From Altimarinus sp041659565 (GTDB lineage: Bacteria; Patescibacteriota; Gracilibacteria; BD1-5; UBA6164), in NCBI GenBank assembly GCA_041659565.1, contig JBAZXZ010000007.1, positions 1 through 64,000 of the forward strand: 64,000 nt of DNA, read 5' to 3'. The notes below the pieces were generated by a model that saw only the letters and a list, made by a program, of their open reading frames with translations, was not told where the DNA came from and did not search any database. The translations under genes were made by a program, and so were the position numbers. This document shows positions 1-12,985 of this stretch, one piece after another; position 1 is the first letter of the stretch, and every line of letters starts with the position of its first letter.

Positions 1-41
1 AGAGCAGTGCAACAAAACTTTAAATTAAATTTTAGTATTAT

Positions 42-119
42 CTAATTTTTAATTATAATATATCTATCTAGTAACTCTCAAGTGTTGCACTTGATGTTAC
101 AATCTGCAAATACTCGCAT
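42..119 (-). CDS. Possible 25-codon leader ORF
   Basis: A short frame begins at an ATG six bases after the -10 box and ends at TAG (42-44). The RNA in and after it can fold in two ways: a local hairpin (AAGTG/CACTT inside GTAAC/GTTAC, about 65-96) or a longer-range pairing of AGTGCAACA with TGTTGCACT near position 7-15. Two exclusive folds suggest a regulatory leader for a gene beyond the left edge. Coding status is uncertain and there is no family match; it may be untranslated RNA. Confidence 0.25.
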
Positions 120-125
120 CGGGAA

Positions 126-152
126 ATTATACTAAATATTTTTTATTGTCAA
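126..152 (-). promoter_or_regulatory. Promoter at left edge, reading out of the window
   Basis: On the minus strand a perfect TTGACA (147-152) is followed after about 15 bases by a perfect TATAAT (126-131). The spacer is slightly short. Only six bases separate the -10 box from an ATG at 119, so the transcript may be leaderless or may start inside a structured leader that runs off the window at position 1. Confidence 0.5.
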
Positions 153-168
153 GTAAATCATACTAGTT

Positions 169-1635
169 CTATTTTACATTATCTAAATCAAGATAATCAT
201 CAATTCTAATTTGCCGAACAAACTCGTCAACATGGGAAACTAATATCATACCTCATTTGAATTCATCAAGAGCTTTTGCAATAACTGGAATATGTCTAAA
301 ATTGATATGATTTGTTGGTTCATCAAGTATCAAAATACCTGGTTGTAAAAACACTAATCTACAAAAAGCAACAAGTCATTTTTGTCATTCTGATAAATCT
401 CATATACAAGTTTTCATTATTTCTCAAGTAATCAAAAATCCTGCTGCTTTTGATCTCAGATCTTGTTCTGGCAAACCTTCTCATGCAGCTTCTCTAAGAC
501 AATCATAAACAGTCTGAGAAAAATCTAGATTTGAAAAATCTTGTCTATAATAACCTATTTTTACTCAAGGAGTTAATTTACATCAATCTTCTTTTCATGA
601 TACAATTTTTTCAAGTAGTGTAGATTTACCTATTCAATTTGGTCCAGATAAAAGTAAATGATTGTCTTTTCTAAGCTCTACTTCTATATCTTTTACTGTA
701 ACCTCATCATTTTGGATAATATGAACCGAATGAATTGATAAAAGTACTCACCCTACATCTTCTTGAAGTGGAATTGTAAATTCTCTTATTGTTCTATCTT
801 CTTTTCTTGTATCTACCATATCATCTTCTAATTCCTCTGCAGCTTCCCTCATCTTTTTTGCTACAAGTCTCAACTTACCTCACTTATGGGCAAATACATT
901 TGCTTGTTCCTTTTTAGCTTGTGCTTCTTTTGCAAGTCTAGCATTTGCCATATTTTCTTTTTCCATATTTCTTTTTATTTGTTCAACTACATCATTGTAA
1001 TCTCAAACAAATTGTTCTACTCTTTTAGTATGCACATCCAGATACAAAACTCAATCAGTAAAACTATTTAAAAACTCACTATCATGAGATATAACCAAAA
1101 CTGTTTTTTTATAGTGTTGTAAAAATGTAGTTAGATGCCAAATTCAATCTCTATCTAAATTATTTGTAGGTTCATCTAAAAGTAATATATCTGGATTTTG
1201 AATAAGTGCAGCAGCGAGCAATAATCTAGCTTGTTGTCATCCTGAAAATGCTTTTATAGTCTTATCAAGTGGAGCTTTTAAATTAACTACATCAAGAATC
1301 TCAGCTATTTGTTTATCTATATTAAAAACCGTTTTATCAGGAAAATACTTTCTAAAAAATGCTTGAACTGTTAATTCTTTATCTTCTGGCATTACAACTT
1401 GATATCAAGTTGCTATTGTAAGTTTTTGACCTACATTTACAATTCATGATTTTTTTTCTAAAGTTCAATTTATCAACTTGAAAATAGTTGATTTTCAAGC
1501 TCAATTTTGTCACATTATTGTTATTTTAGATCATTTTCTAACATTGAAAGTTACATTTTCTAAAATAGGTTTTCTAAAATCGTAGAAAAATTCTACTTCT
1601 TTAAAACTGATTACAGTTTCATTAGTTACAGCCAT
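169..1635 (-). CDS. ABC-F family ATPase (ribosome-associated)
   Basis: Soluble protein of 488 residues with two ABC ATPase domains and no membrane segments, as in the ABC-F (EttA/Uup/Msr-type) translation factors. The first domain has P-loop GQNGAGKST near residue 42, signature SGGQQARL and Walker B DILLLDEPTNNLD. A charged linker follows, then a second domain with GPNGIGKST, signature LSEGQKG and LILDEPTNH. Several motif glycines are TGA codons. The family acts on the ribosomal E site to resolve stalled states or protect against antibiotics; which role applies here cannot be told. Last gene of the minus-strand cluster hisS-lepB-yraN. Codon 474 is a rare CGG (214-216). Confidence 0.9.
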
Positions 1636-1700
1636 TATTTTCTTAAATTAATTTTTAAAATCAAAGATATTATATAAAAATACTGAAAAATGCAAGTTTA

Positions 1701-2039
1701 TTAAATCTCCACATTTTCATGATGATTTAATTTATCTCATAAGATAGCAATCACATCAAATCTGGCTTTTTCTAAATCTATTCTATTTTTTAAACAATAA
1801 TAATTTATTGTTTTTTTGATTTTTAATTTTTTATAATAATTTATACTTTCTTCTCAAATACCATATTTATCATTTTGCCTGTATTTTACCTCAAAAAAAA
1901 TATATAAATTATCTAATTTAGTAATTATATCTACCTCTCAAATTGTACTAAACTTAAAATTTGTTTCTAATATAACATATCACTTTTCCTTTAGATATTT
2001 TATAGCCATAATCTCTCAAATATCTCAAGTTTTTTTCAT
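1701..2039 (-). CDS. yraN: YraN/UPF0102 family nuclease-fold protein
   Basis: Protein of 112 residues starting MKKTGDIGEIMAIKYLKEKG and containing GEVDIITK and FFEVKYRQ, the conserved core of the YraN (UPF0102) family. The fold is that of small Holliday-junction-resolvase-like PD-(D/E)xK proteins: G-E-x-D-[IL]-I followed by [FV]-x-E-V-K. Length fits the family (110-130). The exact role is unknown; in other bacteria it sits near lepB and rnhB, and here it starts one base after the lepB stop, so the two are surely cotranscribed. Confidence 0.85.
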
Positions 2040-2040
2040 T

Positions 2041-2715
2041 TTATAAATCGTAATTATGTGTTGATGAAGTTGAAAACCATTTTGGTTTTGTATTTATTCA
2101 TAAATTTGGATGAACAAAATCAAATTTAGATATACGGAAATATCATAAATCTATGTAAATTTTTCAAATTATATCTTTTTTACTTGCATAATTATTTCAA
2201 TTTATATAACAACTTGAAAAGCAAGTTCTACTATCTGTTGAATGATTTCTATTATCTCACATAACAAAATAACTATTCGCTGGGATTGTATATATGTGAC
2301 TTCATTTATCTCCCGAAACAAAAGTTGCATCTTTATTTGATTCTGACAAGTATGGTTCTTTTAATTCTACAAAAGTATTTTTAGATACTGAAAATACATA
2401 TACTTTTCAATTTTCTATTTTGATTTTATCTCAAGGTAATCATATAATTCTCTTTAAAAAATACTCTTTATCTTCACTTACATGTGGTCTAAAAACAACA
2501 ACATCTCATCTATTTGGTGTATGTAAAAAAGTATATGAAAATCTATCAACAATTATAAACTCTCCATCATAATAACTCTCATACATTGACTGTCCATTTA
2601 TTTGGAATGGCAAAATAAAAAAAGTTCTTATAACAAAAACTATAACTCAAATTATCAATAAATCTTTCAAAAAACTTATTATCTCCTTAACTGTGACATT
2701 TGATTTTAAATCCAT
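2041..2715 (-). CDS. lepB: Signal peptidase I
   Basis: Protein of 224 residues that cleaves signal peptides of exported proteins at the outer face of the membrane. One N-terminal membrane anchor (about residues 18-37) is followed by the box with the catalytic serine (GQSM, Ser43), the lysine box YFLKRIIGLPGDKI with the general-base Lys, and box E GDNRNHSTDSR. All catalytic elements are present. It lies 18 bases after hisS and one base before yraN on the same strand, so an operon is likely. Confidence 0.93.
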
Positions 2716-2733
2716 AATTATGCTCTTTTACAA

Positions 2734-4077
2734 TTATAAAATACTGATTTTTTCTAGAACATACTCTAGCTTTAACTCTATTTGTTCTTTTTTTTCTAAA
2801 TCCTTCAAAGCAACAATTCCCCTATCAATCTCATCATCTCACATTATCAAAATATACTTAATTCATTTATTTTCAGCATATTTAATTTGTTTTGCTATTT
2901 TTGCAGTTTCTAAATAAAATTCTGCATTAATTCAATTATTTCTCAGATAGTTTAAAACAGTTAAATAATTATTTAAATACTTTTCATCTAAATTAAGCAC
3001 TAAAACATTTGTTAGAGTTTTTTTAGTAAAAATTAATTTATTTATTTCTTGAATTATAGATAAAAGTCTTGAAAGTCATATACTTCAACCCGATCAAGGA
3101 TATTTATTTTTTATAAAATTTCAAGTTAAATTTTCATATCTTCATCAAGAGGCTATACTTCCAAGTTTTTCGTATCAAGAAATAAAAGTTTCAAATACAA
3201 ATCAAGTATAATAATTTAATCCCCTTGAAATACTTGGATTTATTTTTAAAGACTCTCTAGGAACTCATAAAGAAAGTAGAGAATTATGTATTATTTTTAA
3301 CTCTTCTAATCATTTTTTTACAAGGTATCCTACATCTTTTCATAAAAAATTTTCAATTTCATTTAAATTTCAATTATTTCATAGTTTTATAAAATCTATT
3401 ATTTTTGAAACTATTTTTTCATCATTTAACTCTACTAACATAGAATTTCTTGTTTTTGGAAAATTATCTTTATCACTATCAACCTTATCTTTTTTATCAA
3501 TCATTGCTATTATTATCAAAAGTCTTTGTTCTGAAATTCACAAATCAGATAAAAATCATACAAGTAATTCTTTATGATTTAAATTTATAACAAATTTTCA
3601 GATTTCTAACTCTTTTAAAGCATAATAAATAGTAGAAATAATCTCACTATCTGCCATTAATGGCAGATTTCCATTTCAAATTATATCTATATCAGCCTGA
3701 TAAAATTCTCTAAATCTTCATCTTTGTGCTCTTTCTCATCTATATACTTTTTGTATCTGAAATCTCTTAAATGGAAAAACCAGTTTATCATTATTAAGTG
3801 ATACATAACGGGCAAGTGGAACTGTTAAGTCATATCTAAGTCCTAGTTTTGAATCATCACTTATTTCTCAATTCAATCTATGCAAGCCATAAATCTCATT
3901 ATCATTTGCTCATTTTGAACAAAGAACATCTTCTCTTTCAACCAAAGAAGTTTCCAAAGAATTAAATCAAGCTCTCAAATAATTTTTCTTAATTATTTCT
4001 TTAAAATTATCTTCCACTATTTGTACTTCCGGCAAATTCTCAGGAAATCCAGAGATTTGGTCTATTTTTATTGTCAT
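2734..4077 (-). CDS. hisS: Histidyl-tRNA synthetase
   Basis: Class II aminoacyl-tRNA synthetase of 447 residues charging tRNA-His. Visible motifs are LGLRYDLTVPLARY (motif 1/histidine region), FQIQKVYRGERAQRGR (motif 2), the histidine-specific SRGLNYYTG and motif 3 GGSIGLSRL, followed by the C-terminal anticodon-binding domain with VLVLNLDEKY. Many motif glycines are TGA. The start ATG at 4077 lies 24 bases after the macroglobulin stop; the stop lies 18 bases before lepB. Length is normal for the family. Confidence 0.93.
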
Positions 4078-4101
4078 AAAGTTAATATTAATTTTTAAAT
4101 T

Positions 4102-7100
4102 TTACCTCACCACTATAACTTCCCCACTACTTCTACCAAATACTTCGGCATTGTAGAATTCACTAATATAACTAGGTTTTACATAATATGTTCAAGCATG
4201 TGTAAATCTAACTAGATAAGCAAAATCATAAATTCAAGAATTTAGAGTAGTAATATATCCAAATAATCTATCTTGTCTGTATTCTGTTTTTTCAAAAATA
4301 TTTTCTCATAGATTAAATACAGCTTTTGATGATGTTGCTAGATTTGGATTTACAAGCTCTGATCAAGCTGGGATAAATCATTCAAAAGCAACTTTATCTC
4401 TTGTTTCTGGTGTGATTAGTCTATTTCTTACTACAACTAACTGCCCTACTTTGAAAATAGATACTTTTGTTAGATATTCATACACAGATTTTTTATATTT
4501 TAACTGATCATAAGATATTTTTAAAGCTTCATATTGCTTCCATTCTTCTTTTTTTAGAGAATCTATTTTTTTAAATTGATTATAATCATAATATTCTTTT
4601 ATTACTGCAAATCATTCATCTCTTGCTTCTACATCTTTTCCAGTCAAGAAATAATCCATACTTAAATCATAATAAACAGTTCCAACTCAAGTCTTCTCAA
4701 AATTCAAGATATTGTTATCTTTTAGATATTTTAAATCTATAAATTTTTTATTTACATCTAATTTATTGCTATCATTAAATGTAGATTCTTCAACAATGTC
4801 AGAATTTAGTTTTATCTTCAAATTGAAATTTATATTTTTCAATTCTTCACTTGCAATAATATAATTATAAACAGCATCTATAACAGATATATTATCTTGA
4901 GTTGAACCAAAACTTCAATCTTTCTTTTGACTGATAATCCATCTATTTAGATTATCTACTATATATTCAGTATTTTTTATATCTTTATTTCACAAAACAG
5001 ATATTACTTTTAATAACAGTGAAGTATTTTCAATTCTCGAATATTCTTCTGTTCTTCAAATATAAGCTCATCTAGGATTATAAACAAGTTCATTATTTAT
5101 TATATTATTTATATCTTTTAAGACTTCTTGTTTAAGTAGATTTTTTTCTTCTACAGCTATATTTTTTATTTTTAACAAATTAGCTACAACAAATGCTTTT
5201 TTTAAGATAGTTGAATTATCAACATTTTTCAAAGTAAGTAATTTGTACATCTTATAAGTCTCATAATCAGTAGAATCATAACTTTGAATAGCTTCAATTG
5301 CATTAAGTCTATCAAGGTCACTATATTTACAATCATTGTATTTAGTTTTTATACATCATTCTATTTGATTTTTATAAAATCTGTCTTTTAAGTAAGCAAC
5401 TGTATCAAGTATAACTTTTTGTTCTTGATTATATCACATTTTCTCTACTTCAGATAACGAACTTAATATATAAGAAGTTAGATGAAAATTTGAATAATTT
5501 GGATAATTATTATTTACATCATACCAATAAACAAAACCACCATCTGATTTTTGATATTTTCTTATATCAACCATATAATCTTTTGTAACCTGGTCTAAAC
5601 TTTTTTTCTTGTAAACTTTATCTTCACTGTCGTAATAATCTATCATTTTTGATTTAAAATCAAACTCTTTTCACACCGAAGTATAAAGTTTTTTAACATA
5701 TATATTTGGCATTATAGCTGATGTTTTTTGTTCTGAACAACCATATGGATATTGATTTAGATAATCAATTGAATCTATTATATTATTAAATAATGTTGCA
5801 CTATAATTTATACGAACTTGTCAAATACGATCTTTTAAAGTAGACAAATCTATATGTTCATCAAAAGAATTATCTTTTGTCTTTCAATTTGTTGCAACAC
5901 TTTCTTTAGTTGCAGAATCTTTTATTTGTACTACTTTTTCTATTTCATCAACTTTAGAATTTGCACAATTTTTTTCACAAATCTCACTTGCTTTAAAATC
6001 AATTTTTGATGAAGCTACATTCATATATCTAAAAAAACTTCTCTCGTTTACTTTTATTAAAAAATTTACAGTTTTAGATTCTCAATTTTTTATAAATAAA
6101 TTCTTTTTATTTCATCATTTTATTTCTATATTTGTTCATTCCATAGCAATTTCAAAATTACCATCTTTTCAAGTTTTATTAAATACTACAGGCGATAAAG
6201 TTATCTCATCTCAAACTCAAAAGAAATTTGGTAAGTTATCATTTATTATAAGTTCTTTTGTTGTTGTTACTGTATCATAAGCTATTCAGATTTTATTATC
6301 TACTGGAGTATTTACGATTACTTCTAAAACCCAAGTTGTTAAGTTATCAGGAAGAATTTCGCTTTGAATAATTGCTTTTCAGTTTTTATCAGTAGTAAAA
6401 TCTGCTTGCCAAAAAGCAGTATCTTTAAATACTCATCTTTTTTTCTTGCTATCTCATCATTTTATTTGTTCTCAAGCTCATCATTTTTCCCCATTTGATA
6501 CATCTTTTACTTCAAGTTTTTCTATCAAGTTTATCATAGAAGAATACATCAGAGTTCCCAAATACCTTTTCATCTCATAGAAAAATGCATAAGGATTTTT
6601 CTTTGGGTTTCATACAAGTGCTAATAAACTTTCATCAACTATTGATATAGAACCATTAGCTCAAACTACAGGATTTCACTTTGCATCAAGAACTGTTATA
6701 GTACTTCAAACTTTTTCTCAAGGTTTATAACTTTTTTTATTTGTAGAAATAGTTACATTTAATCTCTTATATTCAGTAGAAACTTTAGTTGATGCTAATG
6801 CTCTTTTATAAATTGGTAGAGGATTTCAAGATTCTCTACCTATTAAAAATGCTCTCACATAATAATTTGGATAATAACTATTTTTTACATCTATTGTTAT
6901 TCTATCTCAGTACGATTTTATATCCTGTACAAAATAATCCAAAATTCCATCGTCTTTTTCTATAATTATAAGTGCTTTTCAATTATTTACTGGTGATTTT
7001 AAAGTATAATATGCTTTTTCTCAAACAAGTACCTGTGTCTTTTCTGGTGTAATTTCTGTTGTATCATTGTTTGGATTATACCAAGAGACATAATCATCTG

Positions 7101-10100
7101 AAGCTACATAGACACTGCTTGTAGAAACGAAGTTTTTTCAATTACTTCAAGTATAAATAGCTTTTATCTTATACTCTCCTGAATCTTTTGTAATAAAAGT
7201 CTTAGAAGCAATTCAATTAATATTTGTTTTTAGATTAAATTCATCTTGTTTTGTTTCTTCTAAAGTATAATCATCATAGAAAACTCAATCAACTCATTGT
7301 TTTTTTACTTGTTTCCATTCTGTTTTTATAATTTCTATTTTTATATCTTTTGAAATTAATGGTTTTGCATCATAATCCAAAACTACAAATTCTCATTTTA
7401 TTCACTGTTTTTTATCATTCCAATATGGTGCTTCTATTCACACATAAGCATCAGTACTGTGTAAAATCGTTGAAACAGTTTTATTTACAGTTTTTTTTGT
7501 ATCTTTATCTTCTACTTCTATATTAAAATTATAGATTTTTTCAGATTCTTCTGTTTTTGTAGGAAAATTATAATTAAATATTCATTTTCAATTTTCATCT
7601 ACTTTAAAATTCTTTACATCTGATAAATTATCTTCGTAACTACAATATCCCCAATAAACACAATCAAAGTAAGCATATCATTCTCAAAATTGATAATTAC
7701 TATAATCTTTTGCATCAAAGAAATAATTTTGAGTTAAAACTGAGTATTGTCATTTTGTACTAACAAGATTTCCTCAAAAATAATACTGTGGTAAAACTTG
7801 TAAAGAAACTTTATCTCATAAACTATAATCTTTATTTAATCCGGCTACATCTATTTTGAAATCAGGTTTTTTGTATTCTTCTATATTAAAATATGCATCA
7901 TTTTTATAATATTCTTCTTTTCAAGTTCCAAACCTAAAACTAAATTTTCATAAAGGATTCTCTGCTGGAATTACAAATTTTGTATTGAAATTTGAGTTGT
8001 TATCTAGCTTCACATCCATAGTTGATATAACTTGATAATTAGAATCCAAAACTTCTAGTTTTCACTCTTTTATTGTAGATTTCTTGTATCAATTATATTC
8101 AAATTTTCTAAGTAATCATTTTATATAAACTGTATCTCCTGGTTTATAAATAGGTCTTTCAGTATAAAGATATAGATAATTAGTATCACTAGTTGGATTT
8201 CAACCTACATATTTAAAATCATAATCAGAGAACATATTATTATTTAAATCAACTATCCCAAAATACTTGTCATTTGAAACAAAAATATAATTATAATTTA
8301 AATCTCCCTCTATTTCATAAACTCATTTTTCTTTATTTAATGTATATTTTGGTATAACACTTTTTAATGTATATTTTGGATTAGCTGCATATCCTATATA
8401 TTCTGTTGTAGCATTATAAAATTCTAATTTTAAATTTTGTACTTCATTTCAAGAAAAGTCAGTTACAAAAAGTAATTTTTTATTACTTCAAGACTCAAAA
8501 GTAACATTTAAATCAGATCTGATAAATAAATTAGAAAACTGATTTCTTCATCCAGCATCTCACTTAACCAAGACAAAATTTGATGTAGTTTTTCATCCAA
8601 TTATATCTTGCTCTATATCAAATTTATTATTTGTAAGATTCCAATAATTATTTTTTACTTTTAGATTTTTATAATAATTTTTAGAACACTTAGGAGAAAA
8701 TCCTTGAGTCCACCTATTACTTACATAATCTATGTAACCATTTTTATCCATTTCACAAACTTCCACATTTATATTATCAAGATTTATTGTTTGTAAATTA
8801 ACAACGAGTGGTAAATTAATAGGAATTAAATTTGTTTCTTTAGATAATGAAATATATAAATATTTATCTTTTTCAGCAATCTCTCAAGTTTTTACATCTA
8901 TTTCAAATGGTTTATAAATAGTATTAGCATACATATCTTCTAATGTATTTTTAATTTGAATTTTGTAAGATGTATTTGGATTTAATCTAGTATTTATTAT
9001 ATACAAATTACTTCAATCTTTTGGCTTTGGACAATATCATTTTGATAATAATATATCATCACTAATATTTTTTAGTTCATCCTCATTATATGGAGTTATT
9101 CAAAATGCTTGCCGATCTTGATAATCTATATATTCAGCATTACTTATACTACTTACTTTTGAACTTGGTATAGTTTGTATAAAATCTTGTGACCTGTCGT
9201 AATATGTTCTTACAAAATTATTTAAATATAAACAAGATTTAGAATAAGATATAAATTTGTAATCAGTTACAACAAATTCAGGTGCAGTTTTAAATTCTTT
9301 TGTTATGTCATTATCTAGATTTAGATTTATATCTTTTTTAATTATAAGCTTATAATTTCAAGATTTTTGTAAGTTTTGTCTTAAAATAAATTTTACTATT
9401 TTTTTACTTAAATAACTTTCTTCATCATTTTTTGAGCAGTTTGTTTTTGCTCAATTAATAATTTGACATGATTCATTTTCTACAAATTTATAAGATAAGT
9501 CAAAATCTATTTTATTTCATTTTTTATCTTCAAAAGAAAATAGATTTTTATCAAGAACATTTATTTCTTCTTCAAAAGATAATTCTAAAAATACATTTTT
9601 TGAAGGGATATCCGAATAATAAGGATATACTTCTGTATTTATTAATTCAGATCAAGAAAATATATTTTGATAAACTTGTGAATCATTTAAAAATGGCAAA
9701 GATTGAGTCTGAATAGATTTTTCAATTTCTGTTTCTATGTTTCCATATTTTGGTTTAATTCAAGACTTAAAATCTAACTTGTAAGACTCGTCAAATTTGT
9801 ATTTTCATGATTTTTTACTTACTATTACCACAGAATTATTTGATAATTCATAAGCTAGATTGAAATCTATTGATTTATCTTTTTCATACAATTTTAATTT
9901 ATCTTTTAAACTATCTAAATCTGGTGCAAAATTGAATCTGATTTTTATATTATCATTTACACTAAATTCCTTATCTACAAGATATTCTAATTTTGGTGTA
10001 TTTATCTCTACAGAAGCTCAAGTTCCAAGTTTATATAAAAGTCAATCACTTTTAGCAACCGTAACTTTGTATTTTGTAGCTCCCAAGAATCAATCTTTTG

Positions 10101-10719
10101 GAATGTATTCTAAAACTGAAGAAGTTGTCCATTTACAAGTTCATTCTAGTTTTGGTTCTATTTCAATTGGACAAGGAAGCTTGTCTTTTGCATCTAAATT
10201 AGTCAATGCAATCATAGGAATATTGAAAAATACTGCTATGTTTTGTCATAGATTATCAAGTTCTCATTCTGGACTTATCTTTAAAACTTTTGCTCATTCT
10301 ATAACTGAAACTATGTAATTATATTCTTGATCTAGATTTTTTCATTTTTTTGATTTTATGTTTTGCTTCAAAGTTATTGAGATATCATCTCATATATTTA
10401 GTTTTTGTAAAAATTTATACCTGATAGTATTTGTTCAAACAAGAGATACTTCTCAATCTATTTTTGGATTAATTAAGAAATTTTCTTTTGTAACTGTAGA
10501 TTTATCCAAATCAGATGATAAAGTAAAATCTATATATCCAATATCAAAAGGAATCTTTCTATACGAAAAATCAAAATTGGAAGCAAGTACCTGAAGAGTT
10601 GGATTAATAAAAAATGTATAATAAAAAACTCATACAATAGCAACAACAAAAGCTATAAAAAAAGACAAAATTTGTTTTTTATATAACTTTACTTTTTCTA
10701 AAAAAAGATTAAATTGCAT
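4102..10719 (-). CDS. Alpha-2-macroglobulin family protein with thioester motif
   Basis: Very large protein of 2205 residues (E. coli YfhM has about 1650). A short cytoplasmic N-terminus leads into a membrane anchor at about residues 18-36, then many beta-rich MG-type domains. The thioester motif CSEQ (Cys1661 to Gln1664, complement of 5728-5739) sits in YPYGCSEQ, followed by the alpha-helical thioester domain with the typical KSDGGFVYWYD. Bacterial homologues trap attacking proteases covalently and are thought to guard the envelope. It is anchored by a membrane helix rather than a lipobox. One pilin-like gene separates it from divergently transcribed pbpC, its usual genomic partner elsewhere. 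Codon 536 is CGG (9112-9114). Confidence 0.9.
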
Positions 10720-10849
10720 ATATTAAAAATGAAAAAATAAAAAGATAAAAATGGAAAAGTACTAAATAAACTCTTCTACACTTTTTTAACTTTCTTATTA
10801 TATATCTAAATTAAAAAAAACAATTTTTTATATTAAGAATATTTATCTT

Positions 10850-10882
10850 AAAAAATCCCTAAAGTTCAAAAAAACTTTAAGG
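10850..10882 (-). terminator. Terminator after the glycine-rich pilin-like gene
   Basis: On the minus strand a stem CCTTAAAGTT/AACTTTAGGG (one mismatch) with a T-rich loop is followed by ATTTTTT. It lies between the stop of the pilin-like gene (10923) and the start of the macroglobulin gene (10719), so the two are probably separate transcription units. Confidence 0.6.
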
Positions 10883-10922
10883 ATAAAAAATTCTTCATCA
10901 TCAGATTTATAAGATCTCTCAA

Positions 10923-12848
10923 TTAGTTGATTAAATAACGAATTATAACAATTCAAGAACCTCCATTACCACCATAATAAGGTGAACTGTTACTACCACC
11001 ACCTCCTCAACCACCAGTATTAGGTGTTCAATTAGTTCCATTAGCAGAAAGTCATCCAGCACCACCTCAACCAATACCTCCAGAACCAACTTTACTTCAT
11101 TGAGAAGTACCTCCACATCCTCACCCACCAGCATAAGCTACTGAAATCCCACTTATATTAGAATATATACCTGGTCCTCCTGAACCTGCTTGATTACCTA
11201 TACCATTAATACCAACTCAACCAGCACCACCACCTCCTCATCCAGGATAAGGTGAAGTTTTATTATTTGTTCCACCTGCATTACCCTGTCCTGTAACTCC
11301 AGAACCTCAATATTGATATGCATTACCATTACCTCAACCACCACCACCAGAACCACCCGCTACTCATGATGCCCCTCATCTACCACCTCCAATTGCAATT
11401 AATCAAGCAAAAGAAGAATTTTCACCATTTGTTCAACCATTCCAAATATTTGATCCACTACCACCATTACCTATAATTATTCCATAAGATTGAGAATTTA
11501 AAGTTAAACTACCTTGTAACAGCCCCCCAGCACCACCACCTCAACCACCATTTGCATTCGCAGTAGCACCACCACCTCCAGCAACTACTAAATATTCAAC
11601 ATTACCACTTCATGTAACAGTAAAATTTCAACTAGTTAAAAATGTATGAACTGTATATCATCATGGATATTTTGGATAAGAACGAGGATTTAATCAATTT
11701 GAATCAGTATAAGTAACTATTCATCATGTTGCAGTAAAAGGTGCAGTATTACAATCACTTCAAGTATATCAATCTATACAACTATAATAACAAGGACTTC
11801 AAGAAATTGAATTTTGCCGAGATTGATTTATTTGTGTTGGATTTCAAATAATAAAATCAGCATGTGTATAACTGGGTTGTACTGCACATCAATATGTTAT
11901 TGCAGTCGCATTTCAAGTAATTCATCATACATTATTATCTACATATGATTTTACCAGTGATATTGCTCATGTTTGATTATTTGTTGTATCTACAGTTATT
12001 ACATCATTATATATTGGTTCTGTTTGTAATATTGATCAATTGTATACTGATTTTAAGTTATTTAGAAATATTATTTTATTTGCATCTAATGTAAGTGTAT
12101 CAGTACTTCCACTATATACAACTATATTTCATGATGTTGGAATAAATTCAAATCATCATGTCATTGTATATCAACTATTTTTATATGAATCTGGTATATT
12201 TGAATATCTATTATATACTAATTGTTTATTAGCTATTATACTTGGGATATCTTTAACATCCAGATTTGCATTTATTATACTTGGTACTGCTATAACATAA
12301 TCTATTCCTCCTGTTGATACTTTCAGCATTTTTTCATTGTATGATCATGTTACCATTGCTATTGCTGTTTTTGTTGTTGTTGCATTCGCTTGGTTTATTA
12401 ATGGTATATCATATGATAATCATCATTCACTTATTGATGATAATTGGTATTCTGTTTTAGCATTTGTTACACTATATGTATATTCATTATTTGTTAGTGG
12501 ATCTACTGGTTTTTTATTGATTCTTCATAAATTTATTATCACATTATCTCATAGAGTTCATTGTACCCATGCTGTTGCTCAACTATATGTTATTTGACTT
12601 CAATTATCAGGTAGTGGATAGAATCATTTATCTGTTATGAATAATTCCAAGGTCTTTTTTACAGTATTTATATCAGCTATTCTAACTCAATCTCTTGAAT
12701 TCTTTGTATAGTTTTGGAAGCTTATGAATGCTATTGTTCAAAGTATTGCTAGAATTGTGATTACTACTATTAATTCTACTAGGGTAAATCATTTTTTATT
12801 ATTTTTTATACAATTTATTTCTTGTTTTTTATTATTTTTTAGTGACAT
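10923..12848 (-). CDS. Type IV pilin-like protein with glycine-rich C-terminal domain
   Basis: Protein of 641 residues. After 19 charged residues comes a class III signal, KKGFTLVELIVVITILAIL, cut by prepilin peptidase between Gly and Phe; this Gly is encoded by TGA. The first ~150 residues look like a pseudopilin head (KNSRDGVRIADINTVKKTLE, DKGFYPLPDNG). A long beta-rich stretch follows, then about 200 glycine-rich residues from YLVVAGGGGATANANGGG to the terminal GGSGIVIIRY, a C-terminal module seen in many surface and phage-tail proteins. It is probably assembled on the cell surface as a pilus or adhesin subunit. Start chosen at 12848 so that the signal is complete. Codon 344 is CGG. Confidence 0.8.
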
Positions 12849-12985
12849 ATTTTTAAAAAAATTTGATAATAACATCTTCATAGTATTAATAATCATTATT
12901 TTTGCAAAAATTTTAGCTTGTTTTTTTACTTTTTTATTTTACAATATAAATTATTCTAGATGGTTCCTAATTTATAAATTTTTTT

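Noticed and set aside
4102..10719. Many short frames ended by TGA, suggesting a field of pseudogenes
   Set aside because: All join into one 2205-residue protein once TGA is read as Gly; the stops are an artefact of the standard code.
10943..11134. Valine/leucine-rich 63-residue frame on the minus strand
   Set aside because: It is an alternate frame of the glycine-rich domain of the pilin-like gene; GGT/GGA repeats give Val/Leu-rich shadows.
12040..12597. Plus-strand frames of 86 residues each inside the pilin-like gene
   Set aside because: They lie opposite continuous minus-strand coding sequence and show no protein-like features.
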